A stretch of 37,600 nucleotides of DNA from Calothrix sp. CSU_2_0 (lineage in GTDB: Bacteria; Cyanobacteriota; Cyanobacteriia; Cyanobacteriales; Nostocaceae). The notes under the pieces are model-generated. The model had not been told where the DNA came from. It did not search any database and saw only the letters and a program-made list of their open reading frames with translations. Location: the NCBI GenBank assembly GCA_012034595.1, contig JAAUPE010000066.1:1-37600 (forward strand), read 5' to 3'. The position numbers and the translations under genes were made by a program. Positions 31,256-37,600 of this stretch are shown here, one piece after another. Positions within the stretch are counted from its first letter, which is position 1; every line of letters starts with the position of its first letter.

Positions 31256-31278
31256 GACGGATAGAAAAGTTACCCGTC
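31256..31278 (+). terminator. GACGGGTA-family terminator, copy 3
   Basis: GACGGATA/TACCCGTC with a preceding A-run and a TTTTA tail, one mismatch in the stem relative to the other copies. Confidence 0.65.
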
Positions 31279-31489
31279 TTTTATGCGATCGCAACACAAC
31301 CATTCCTTCAATTCGTTTTTTTAATTAATGTCCCGGTATACCGCAATCAGTTGCACTGTCCAGCTTGTAAAAAGTTGATTCTTGTGTCCGAATCTGCACA
31401 AAACTGGAACGAATTATTAAGCTAAACACAAAACTAATGCGATCGATTGGGCTTTAATGCTGGTATATTGCTTTTAGCCAAAAAAAAAG

Positions 31490-31619
31490 CCCGCAACACA
31501 GCGCGAGCATAGTAAAAAAATCACTCCCATTCTATGGGATTTTCGAGATAAAAGCTAAAAGCCTACTGGGCTACATCTCCAATAGGCTTTTCAAAGAAGT
31601 ATTCGCTGTGTTGTGCGGG
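31490..31619. repeat. Large branched foldback before the primase gene
   Basis: The outer arms CCCGCAACACAGCG (31490-31503) and CGCTGTGTTGTGCGGG (31604-31619) pair with one 2-base bulge. Inside are TCCCAT-TCT-ATGGGA (31525-31539) and AAAAGCCTA...TAGGCTTTT (31557-31591, extended by TGG/CCA). The structure ends 39 bases before the primase ATG. It can be a DNA cruciform at an origin or a structured 5' leader. Confidence 0.75.
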
Positions 31620-31657
31620 AATCATCCATGCAAAAGGAACCGCACCAGAGGAACCGT

Positions 31658-34372
31658 ATGATAATTAATGATATAACAAACCGCTCGGTCGGTCAAGCAT
31701 TAAATAACAGTCGTTCGATAACCCACGCAACAAAGAGTGAGCCATGTCCTCACTGCGGGAAGCCTGATTGGTGCTACTCCCTGGGTGAATTATCAGTATG
31801 CAAGCGTGGAGCAGACCCCACAACTGGCTGGATACGAACTTCCAAGCAAGATAAGGATGGAGATTATTTCTTTGCTCCTGAGAAGATTGAGAAAGCTATC
31901 CGCCCCAAATCAAAGCAAGAATTTATCTATCGCGATCGCAATGGGCAGCCACTAGTAAAGGTGAGCCGCAGCGATGATGGGGATGGGCACAGAAGATTTT
32001 TCCAATCTCATTGGGATGGAGCCAATTGGCAGAAAGGGCTTACCCCAGAGGTGAGAAGGCAGATACCCATCTATCGATATAAAGAGGTGCAGGAAGCGAT
32101 CGCACTTGGAAAGCCCATTTTCTTTGTCGAGGGGGAAGGGGTCGCCAATTGCCTTTGGGATTTGGGATTAGCGGCTACTACTACGATTGGAGGAAGCAAG
32201 GGGTATCGCAAATATGGAGATGGCTTCATAGCTGATTTGGATGGCGCTACCGAGCTAATTCTATGCCCAGATCGAGATAAGCCAGGGCTTGAATATATGG
32301 ATGAAGCTTTCAAGGATTTCCCCTCTGCAAAGTGGCTTTATGCACCACCCAATGATTTTTACTGGGGGCAAGGCTTGCCAAAATCGGACGGGCTAGACCT
32401 TAAGGACTGGGTGAATGATGGCGCAAGCGTGGATATGATTCTGGCTGCTATTGAGGAGCGCCGGATTGTAGTGGATTCGCTGATCCAATCCCTCAATCTT
32501 GCAGACGCACCCCAAGCCGAACAAGCCAGAAGCAAAAATAAGCAACTATTCAACTTTTTACAAGCGCAATGGGGCGATAGACTTCGCTTCAACGAAATGT
32601 CGCTGGCTCCGGAGATGGATGGCAGACCCCTCAAACTAGAGCGGCTTTCAATCAAAATAGCGAAAGAATTTGATATTGATATCCCAGAGGAAAAAGCCGT
32701 CGATATTATTTTGGAGCTTGCGATTGAGCGTAGTTATCACCCAGTAAGAGAGTATCTGGATCGAGCCTCTTTGCTACGCCCTGATATACCTGAGAACAGG
32801 CAATTATTTGAGACTATTGCTAGTCGGTATTTTGGCACTAGTGAGGACTTATATGACGCATTCATGCAAAAAACAATGATTGGAGCAGTCAAACGCATCC
32901 TTGAGCCTGGATGCAAATTCGATACGATTTGCACACTGCAAGGCAAGCAAGGGCTGAAAAAATCAACCTTTTGGGAGAAGCTTGCCATTGATCCGCTCTG
33001 GTTTGACGACGGCTTAAGCTCATCGAACACCAGCGACAAAGACGAAAAATTGAAACTTCGCAGCTCGTGGATTCTAGAGTTGGCTGAGATTGAGGCACTT
33101 TTCAAAAAGAAAGAAGTATCAAGTTTTCGGGGCTTCGTAACGGCAAAGGTTGATACGTTGAGAGTTCCTTATGGGCGAGCTATTGAAAAATTCCCTCGCA
33201 CCTCGATTTTTGTTGGTTCGGTAAATCCGAGCGAGTTCCTAGTTGACCCGGAAGGGCATCGAAGATATTGGATTATCCCAGTCAAGTGCGATCGCATCCC
33301 TACGGAGCAATTGGAAAAAGAGCGAGATATCCTTTGGGCGATGGCTGTACACGCTTATAAGCGCGGTGAAAGCAACTATCTAAATTCAGAGCAAGAAAAG
33401 CGCAACGCGCTACTAAATAAGCGCTACGAAATCTCAGATTCTTGGCAGGAAGTAATTGAATTTTGGCTTTCAAGCCAAAACGAAGTGAGCATCTCCCAAG
33501 TACTAGAGCATTGCCTAAAAATCGAAGTAGGAAGACATGATCGCCAATCCCAGATGCGAGTATCCCACATCCTTAAATCACTCGGAATGGAAAAGCAAGA
33601 GAAGCGAAAAATCAGTGGCAAGGTTTCTCAATTTTGGGGAAAGGTCGCAACCAGGTCGCAACCAGGTCGCAACCAGGTCGCAACCGAGGTAGCAACCTAC
33701 TCAAACCCTTGTAGAGAAGGAGATACAGAGAAAAGGTTGCTACCTTTTAAAGAAAAAACCACTGAAACTTTCCCTGAAAATAAAAGTGTTGTAATTCACA
33801 GCGAAATCTACTCAAAGGAAACTTTGGATATAGGTAGCAACCCAAAGGTAGCAACCTCACCCGAAACAGTTATACAGCAAGGATTAGAGGCGGTTGCTAC
33901 CCCGGTTGCGACCTCTGAGGAAAACTACGATATCCACGAAGCCAATGCCGAATTGATCCGAAGCGCGGAAAGCTATGAGCAGATAAAAGCACTAGCTGAG
34001 GAATGGGATAAAAGCTTCAAGCAACAAGTGTGGGGATGTTTAAATGAGCGCGATCGCAAACGAATCGCCGAATTAAAAGTGAGTAGCCGAGAATGCCCAA
34101 AAGCAGCAGACGAGGAACCCATTTACCGCGATGAGCAAGCTATCCAATCGGCATTCATCAACTCCAATCCAGCATTCGATCGCAAACACTTGATTGGAGC
34201 GCCCGCGAAATCGCCACGGATTTACTCGCCAAAGCCTACGAGAAGCTCGATCCGCTTGAGCAAGCTGCATTCCGCATCTGGGAGGATGCCCAATCCGATC
34301 GCGATGAAGAAGATTAGTTCGATCACAAAAAGACGGGTAAACAATCTACCCGTCTTTTGCGATCGCAACTAA
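31658..34372 (+). CDS. TOPRIM primase / VapE-type superfamily 3 helicase (replication protein)
   Basis: A 904-residue replication protein as read. A zinc finger CPHCGKPDWC...C (Cys 30, 33, 39, 48) is followed by a TOPRIM primase domain: Glu 158 in FFVEGEG and Asp 205/207 in CPDRDKPG. A VapE/D5-like helicase follows, with Walker A QGKQGLKKS (about 429-437), Walker B ILELAEIE (about 472-478), and sensor FVGSVNP. This is the primase-helicase plan of phage- and plasmid-like satellites. ATG 31658 has GAGG six bases upstream; a GTG at 31613 lies in the foldback. Residues about 662-752 are encoded by the GGTNGCAACC array. A frameshift is likely near 34184-34186: one more A gives DRKTLDWSAREIATDLLAKA, an acidic tail stopping at 34317 just before the terminator. 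Confidence 0.88.
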   Translation: MIINDITNRSVGQALNNSRSITHATKSEPCPHCGKPDWCYSLGELSVCKRGADPTTGWIRTSKQDKDGDYFFAPEKIEKAIRPKSKQEFIYRDRNGQPLVKVSRSDDGDGHRRFFQSHWDGANWQKGLTPEVRRQIPIYRYKEVQEAIALGKPIFFVEGEGVANCLWDLGLAATTTIGGSKGYRKYGDGFIADLDGATELILCPDRDKPGLEYMDEAFKDFPSAKWLYAPPNDFYWGQGLPKSDGLDLKDWVNDGASVDMILAAIEERRIVVDSLIQSLNLADAPQAEQARSKNKQLFNFLQAQWGDRLRFNEMSLAPEMDGRPLKLERLSIKIAKEFDIDIPEEKAVDIILELAIERSYHPVREYLDRASLLRPDIPENRQLFETIASRYFGTSEDLYDAFMQKTMIGAVKRILEPGCKFDTICTLQGKQGLKKSTFWEKLAIDPLWFDDGLSSSNTSDKDEKLKLRSSWILELAEIEALFKKKEVSSFRGFVTAKVDTLRVPYGRAIEKFPRTSIFVGSVNPSEFLVDPEGHRRYWIIPVKCDRIPTEQLEKERDILWAMAVHAYKRGESNYLNSEQEKRNALLNKRYEISDSWQEVIEFWLSSQNEVSISQVLEHCLKIEVGRHDRQSQMRVSHILKSLGMEKQEKRKISGKVSQFWGKVATRSQPGRNQVATEVATYSNPCREGDTEKRLLPFKEKTTETFPENKSVVIHSEIYSKETLDIGSNPKVATSPETVIQQGLEAVATPVATSEENYDIHEANAELIRSAESYEQIKALAEEWDKSFKQQVWGCLNERDRKRIAELKVSSRECPKAADEEPIYRDEQAIQSAFINSNPAFDRKHLIGAPAKSPRIYSPKPTRSSIRLSKLHSASGRMPNPIAMKKISSITKRRVNNLPVFCDRN
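33643..33913. repeat. Ten GGTNGCAACC iterons inside the primase gene
   Basis: Seven forward copies start at 33643, 33654, 33665, 33676, 33688, 33833 and 33847. Three inverted ones (GGTTGCNACC) start at 33735, 33892 and 33904. The first four are spaced 11 bp apart, about one helical turn and not a multiple of three, so the encoded residues change frame from copy to copy while the DNA word is kept. An origin of replication or initiator-binding site is the best reading. Confidence 0.85.
34332..34354 (+). terminator. GACGGGTA-family terminator, copy 4
   Basis: AAAAAGACGGGTA, loop AACAATC, TACCCGTCTTTT: an 8-bp core stem extended by A-T pairs, 15 bases after the stop of the frame-restored primase (34317). 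It supports that stop as the true gene end. Confidence 0.85.
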
Positions 34373-34424
34373 CAGAAATTTTTCCCCAGACAACTAACCT
34401 AGAATCACGCTCGTCACAGAAACT

Positions 34425-34628
34425 ATGTACCGAAGCCAATACAAAACCGAGAAGGAATTTTGGACGGAATTTTTAAGACGACTGCGGGAATGGGAGCCGG
34501 AACCAGAGACTCAAAACGTAAATTCCACCTCGACATTGCCCGACTCGTCGATCAAGACTTTGGAAACCAAACGCAAAAAGACATCCCGCAAAAAATCATT
34601 ATCCAAGGATTCCCAGAAAAAAGCCTGA
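34425..34628 (+). CDS. Possible small basic protein, 67 aa, overlapping the recombinase 3' end
   Basis: The first 28 codons (MYRSQYKTEKEFWTEFLRRLREWEP...) lie outside the recombinase gene and look protein-like. The rest is antisense to the recombinase C-terminus and is Ser/Lys-rich low complexity. No ribosome binding site is seen. Probably spurious, or a short gene whose 3' end has been overrun. Kept with low confidence. Confidence 0.3.
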   Translation: MYRSQYKTEKEFWTEFLRRLREWEPEPETQNVNSTSTLPDSSIKTLETKRKKTSRKKSLSKDSQKKA

Positions 34629-35887
34629 CTGGCTTTGCTCAGGAGTTCGGCTAAATCGCGGGTCATGGGGGCAGGCTGAATTCTAATGTGTGCTAATAGA
34701 TTTTCGATCTGCCCTTCGATGTCCGCGACGGCTAGCAAGATAGCGGGGTTCTGCCCTAATTGCTTTAGCCCATCGAGTTGTTTCCGCAAATCGTTGACTT
34801 CGGGTGGTTCGGATGTATCGGGGCTGTCTGCCATCGCCAATGCCCGATCGACTACTACCTTGGAATGCTCGACAATTTTGGCGATAACAGCGTCGTTAAT
34901 TTTTTGCAGTTGGCTGTACTTCCAATTCGAGCAGAAATGAGCGCCACGGGCGTGTTTTCCGCACCTAAGAAATTCTGTGCGCCGTTTTGAGTTCCCAAAC
35001 TCCCGTACCATCCCTCCGCCACAAACCCCGCATTTTACCAACCCAGCCAGTGGGTACTTACCTTTGAATGGGGTTGCACCACAGAAGCTTCGGTTGTGGG
35101 ATAAGTTCCGTACTATCGTGACGTATTGCTCCTCACTCATCACCGCTTCATGGGTGTTGTAGCGCATCTCGGTGGTAAATTCCTTCCCCTTAAAAAACTC
35201 TTTATCTTGAAAAAAATAATAAGCTGTATGCCCTCTGACTGCTGGGTTTTCAAGCCATTTCCGCACCCCACTAGTCGAAAACTTAATTTCGTAAGTTTCG
35301 TAAATAATTTTGCAACTTCCCCGCAATGGGTTTTCGCACAAAATCTTGACTATATTTCGAGCCACATCGGCATTCGTTGCCCCAGTTTTTTCGTTTACGG
35401 ACTGGTCTAATTCCAAATACCCGTCCTTGTTCCGAATGTAGCCGAAGGGTGCTTTAAATGCCTTCCCCTGGCTTCTAGCGTATGCGTTCCCATGCTTAAT
35501 CCGGTTTGAAAGTAGTTCCGACTCGAACTGTGCGATCGCACTAATTTGGTTCAAGTTCATTCTCCCAAACGGGGAATTTAAATCAATGGGACTGTCCAGC
35601 ACTCGCAACCGAACCTTGTGAGTTTCCAATACCTCGATAATTTTTAACAAACCAATAACGCTACGCCCCAAACGATCGATTCGAGTAATAATAATCTCGG
35701 TTACTTGCCCGGTCTTTACCAATTTTAAAAGTTCGTTAAGTTGTTGTCGATCTGAAGTTCTGCCTGACTTAACATCCACTAATACAGTTTGCGCTCCTGC
35801 CCGTTTGAGCCTGTCAATTTGCTGCTCTAACGATGAATCCTGCGACTGTTCCACGGACGAAACCCTTGCGTAACCCGCAATCGTCAT
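34511..35887 (-). CDS. XisF-like large serine recombinase (element excisionase)
   Basis: A 458-residue serine recombinase. The catalytic domain starts MTIAGYARVSS, with the nucleophile Ser 10 and Arg 8. RIDRLGR (69-75) supplies the active-site Arg residues. The recombinase domain follows, then a zinc ribbon (CGVCGGG...CGKHARGAHFC) and a coiled-coil C-terminus (RDVFLRLVSKVLIDESGNVEVEF). This is the plan of XisF of the Anabaena fdxN element, which is somewhat longer. It cuts attachment sites with a short core, here AATGGGAGA. The gene starts 70 bases from the right core and points inward. The right arm of an inverted repeat overlaps its GGGGA ribosome binding site, so autorepression is possible. 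No XisH or XisI partner is recognised. Confidence 0.92.
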   Translation of the reverse strand: MTIAGYARVSSVEQSQDSSLEQQIDRLKRAGAQTVLVDVKSGRTSDRQQLNELLKLVKTGQVTEIIITRIDRLGRSVIGLLKIIEVLETHKVRLRVLDSPIDLNSPFGRMNLNQISAIAQFESELLSNRIKHGNAYARSQGKAFKAPFGYIRNKDGYLELDQSVNEKTGATNADVARNIVKILCENPLRGSCKIIYETYEIKFSTSGVRKWLENPAVRGHTAYYFFQDKEFFKGKEFTTEMRYNTHEAVMSEEQYVTIVRNLSHNRSFCGATPFKGKYPLAGLVKCGVCGGGMVREFGNSKRRTEFLRCGKHARGAHFCSNWKYSQLQKINDAVIAKIVEHSKVVVDRALAMADSPDTSEPPEVNDLRKQLDGLKQLGQNPAILLAVADIEGQIENLLAHIRIQPAPMTRDLAELLSKASQAFFWESLDNDFLRDVFLRLVSKVLIDESGNVEVEFTF

Positions 35888-35891
35888 ATAA

Positions 35892-35918
35892 TATTCCCCA
35901 AAAGCATATTCGGGAATA
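35892..35918 (-). promoter_or_regulatory. Inverted repeat over the recombinase ribosome binding site
   Basis: TATTCCC (35892-35898) and GGGAATA (35912-35918) lie 5-31 bases upstream of the recombinase ATG. On the minus strand the proximal arm contains GGGGA, the likely ribosome binding site. It fits an operator or an RNA hairpin that shields translation. Confidence 0.55.
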
Positions 35919-35940
35919 ATATCACAAACCTACCTCATGC

Positions 35941-35966
35941 TATCTACTATTCTCGCCAATGGGAGA
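35941..35966. repeat. Right recombination site: arm TATCTAC plus core AATGGGAGA
   Basis: TATCTAC (35941-35947) lies ten bases before the core at 35958-35966. With the left arm GTAGATA nine bases after the left core, the circular form would carry TATCTAC-N10-core-N9-GTAGATA, a near-symmetric site as expected for a serine recombinase. Confidence 0.85.
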
Positions 35967-37600
35967 GTGGGCTGATACTTGGTCTGCTGATGGACGTAAG
36001 AACCTCTGGGGTACTGTTCCGAGTGTGATTGAGATGCAAAGTGAAGGTGGAGCAGCAGCAGCAGCACATGGAGCTTTACAAGCGGGTTCCTTGACAACAA
36101 CTTTTACGTCTTCCCAAGGGTTGTTATTAATGATTCCTAATTTGTATAAAATTGCTGGTGAACTTACTAGTGCTGTGATTCATGTCGCTGCTCGTGCTTT
36201 AGCAACCCATGCTCTGTCGATTTTTGGTGACCATAGTGATGTTATGGCAGCTCGTGCAACTGGTTTTGCTTTGCTATCTTCTGCTTCGGTACAGGAAGCA
36301 CATGATTTTGCTCTCATTGCTCAAGCTGCAACTCTAAAAGCTCGTATTCCTTTTATGCATTTCTGTGATGGCTTCCGTACTTCCCACGAAGTGCAAAAGG
36401 TGGAATTGTTACACGAAGATGATTTAAAAACACTAATTGATGAAGAATTAATTATTGCCCATCGCCATCGGGCACTAACTCCTGACCGTCCAGTATTACG
36501 AGGTACGGCACAGAATCCAGATGTATATTTTCAATCAAGGGAAGGGGCAAATTCTTATTACGAAGCTTGTCCGGGAATAGTTCAGGAAGTGATGGACGAG
36601 TTTGGTCAACAAACTGGTAGATATTACAAAGTATATGAATACTATGGTGCTAGTGATGCGGAACGGATAATTGTGATTATGGGTTCGGGATGTGAGACGG
36701 TACATGAAACGGTGGATTATTTGAATGCACAGAATGAAAAAGTTGGTGTGGTGAAAGTGCGTTTATATCGTCCGTTTGATGTACGTCGGTTTGTCGAGGT
36801 TTTGCCGAATACAGTGAAATCCATTGCAGTTTTGGACAGAACTAAGGAACCAGGAAGTGCTGGGGAACCATTGTATTTGGATGTGGTGACAGCAATTCAT
36901 GAAACAAATCTCAAATCCTCAATCCACAATCTCAAATCAATTGTTGGTGGTAGATATGGATTGTCATCGAAGGAATTTACTCCTGCGATGGTATTGGCTG
37001 TGTTTGCGAATTTGACCCAAGAATTACCGAAAAATCACTTCACTGTGGGTATTCATGATGATGTAAGTCAGACTTCACTTGCTTATGACTCGAATTTCTC
37101 AACTGAGTCTGAAAGGGTAGTCAGAGCGATGTTTTATGGATTGGGTTCGGATGGTACGGTAGGTGCAAATAAGAACTCGATCAAAATTATTGGTGAAGAA
37201 ACTAATAATTATGCCCAAGGTTATTTTGTCTATGACTCAAAAAAATCGGGTTCGATGACGGTTTCCCATTTGCGGTTTGGTTCCCAACCAATTCGTTCGA
37301 CTTATTTAATTAATCAAGCTAATTTTATCGGTTGTCATCAATGGGAATTCCTGGAAAAAATTGATATTCTCAAAGATGCAGCATATGGAGCTACATTTCT
37401 CGTAAATAGTCCTTATAATGTAGATACAATTTGGCAAAATCTTACCGAAAAAGTTCAACAGCAAATCATCGATAAAAAACTCAAATTCTACACAATTGAT
37501 GCTAACAAAGTCGCTCGTGAAAGCGGTATGGGGGGGACGCATAAATACAATCATGCAAGTGTGTTTTTTCGCATTAGCAGGTGTTTTGCCCCAAGATGAA
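35958..37600 (+). CDS. nifJ: nifJ, 3' portion (partial, runs off the window)
   Basis: The NifJ reading resumes with MGEWADTWSADGRKNLWGTV and continues through GAAAAAHGALQAGSLTTTFTSSQGLLLM (in two parts), HVAARALATHALSIFGDHSDVMAARATG and the gamma-domain segment beginning ERIIVIMGSGCETVHETV. About 546 residues are encoded before the edge of the window. Full NifJ has about 1,200, so the 4Fe-4S ferredoxin domain and C-terminal thiamine domain lie outside. Near the end ANKVARESGMGG should continue RINTIMQVCFFALAGVLPQDE, but seven G residues at 37530-37536 (six needed) shift the frame, and the read frame then ends at TGA 37597. No start codon of its own is likely; it is translated only after excision. 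Confidence 0.93.
37530..37536 (+). other. G7 homopolymer with single-base insertion in nifJ
   Basis: ATGGGGGGA would encode MGG. The window has one G more, which breaks the frame. All downstream codons (GRINTIMQVCFFALAGVL) are intact in the +1 frame, so the event is very recent or a base-calling error. Confidence 0.85.

Larger units (their letters stand above)
31025..31657. other. Hairpin-dense region upstream of the primase gene
   Basis: The 633 bases hold three GACGGGTA-type hairpins, a cruciform (31159-31194) and the branched foldback (31490-31619). A frame from 31186 to 31425 crosses one hairpin and is not accepted as a gene. The region is a candidate replication-control or promoter region. 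Confidence 0.6.
21259..35957. mobile_element. nifJ interruption element (14.7 kb, XisF-like excision element)
   Basis: The element is bounded by two direct copies of AATGGGAGA (21259-21267 and 35958-35966) inside nifJ, and excision at this core rebuilds the gene exactly. It encodes a large serine recombinase at the right end, a ParM/ParR-like partition pair, a primase-helicase, a FtsK/HerA-like ATPase and about fifteen small genes. Elements of this design in nifD, fdxN and hupL are removed during heterocyst differentiation. XisF, a serine recombinase, does this for fdxN, so the same timing is inferred here. No XisH or XisI homologue is recognisable. The replication and partition genes mean it could also live as a plasmid. 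Confidence 0.93.

Noticed and set aside
31186-31425. Rightward 79-codon frame ending in HCPACKKLILVSES
   Set aside because: Its first half runs through a terminator hairpin and a cruciform; the CPAC knuckle alone is too short to support a gene. It could be a remnant.
33643-33697. Protein-level tandem repeat in the primase
   Set aside because: The 11-bp period is not a multiple of three, so the repeat is in the DNA and not in the protein.
1-37600. tRNA or rRNA genes
   Set aside because: I found no cloverleaf with a GTTCGAATC-type T-arm and no rRNA segment on either strand by eye.

Overview
Organism. The window is chromosomal DNA of a filamentous, very probably heterocyst-forming cyanobacterium. 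The octamer GCGATCGC and its shorter forms (HIP1) recur throughout. Heptamer tandem repeats of the CCCAATC type and several dispersed palindromes typical of Nostocales are present, and the proteins (Pgk, NifJ, XisF-like recombinase) have cyanobacterial character.

Layout. Bases 1-20820 are ordinary chromosome: an APC amino-acid permease, an exported SAM methyltransferase-like lipoprotein, a UspA protein, pgk, two family-2 glycosyltransferases, a NodB-type polysaccharide deacetylase, a large GH74-like beta-propeller lipoprotein, a Cys-type glutathione peroxidase, a dehydratase-like SDR, an alpha/beta hydrolase, an ada / EamA transporter / alkA alkylation-repair operon, a large CPBP membrane protease and a Ser/Asn-rich membrane protein. 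From 21146 to the right edge lies nifJ (pyruvate:ferredoxin/flavodoxin oxidoreductase), split in two by a 14,699-bp insertion (21259-35957).

The insertion. Codons 1-38 of nifJ and the start of codon 39 lie at 21146-21267. The gene resumes in frame at 35958. The two junctions share the 9-bp core AATGGGAGA, and recombination between the copies rebuilds the conserved YPITPSS-MGEWAD region exactly. The right end carries a XisF-like large serine recombinase that starts 70 bp from the junction. This is the architecture of the developmentally excised elements of heterocyst formers (nifD, fdxN, hupL). The cargo is that of a low-copy plasmid: a ParM-like actin ATPase with a ParR-like partner, a TOPRIM/VapE-type primase-helicase, a FtsK/HerA/VirD4-type ATPase with membrane partners, ribbon-helix-helix proteins, and many small genes in one long leftward operon.

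Repeat architecture. Ten copies of GGTNGCAACC lie inside the primase reading frame and look like replication iterons. At the left end there is an array of four units, each made of triplicated 9-mers plus a common tail. A 6+6 mirrored TGTCCT/AGGACA cluster, four copies of a GACGGGTA...TACCCGTC hairpin and three multi-branched foldbacks make up the rest. My reading is that the element is, or recently was, a self-replicating and self-partitioning circle that parks in nifJ.

Data quality. Five genes (deacetylase, alpha/beta hydrolase, ada, primase 3' end, nifJ) are each broken by one single-base indel, mostly in short homopolymers. Unpolished sequencing error explains this more simply than five independent mutations. 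Gene integrity should be judged with that in mind.
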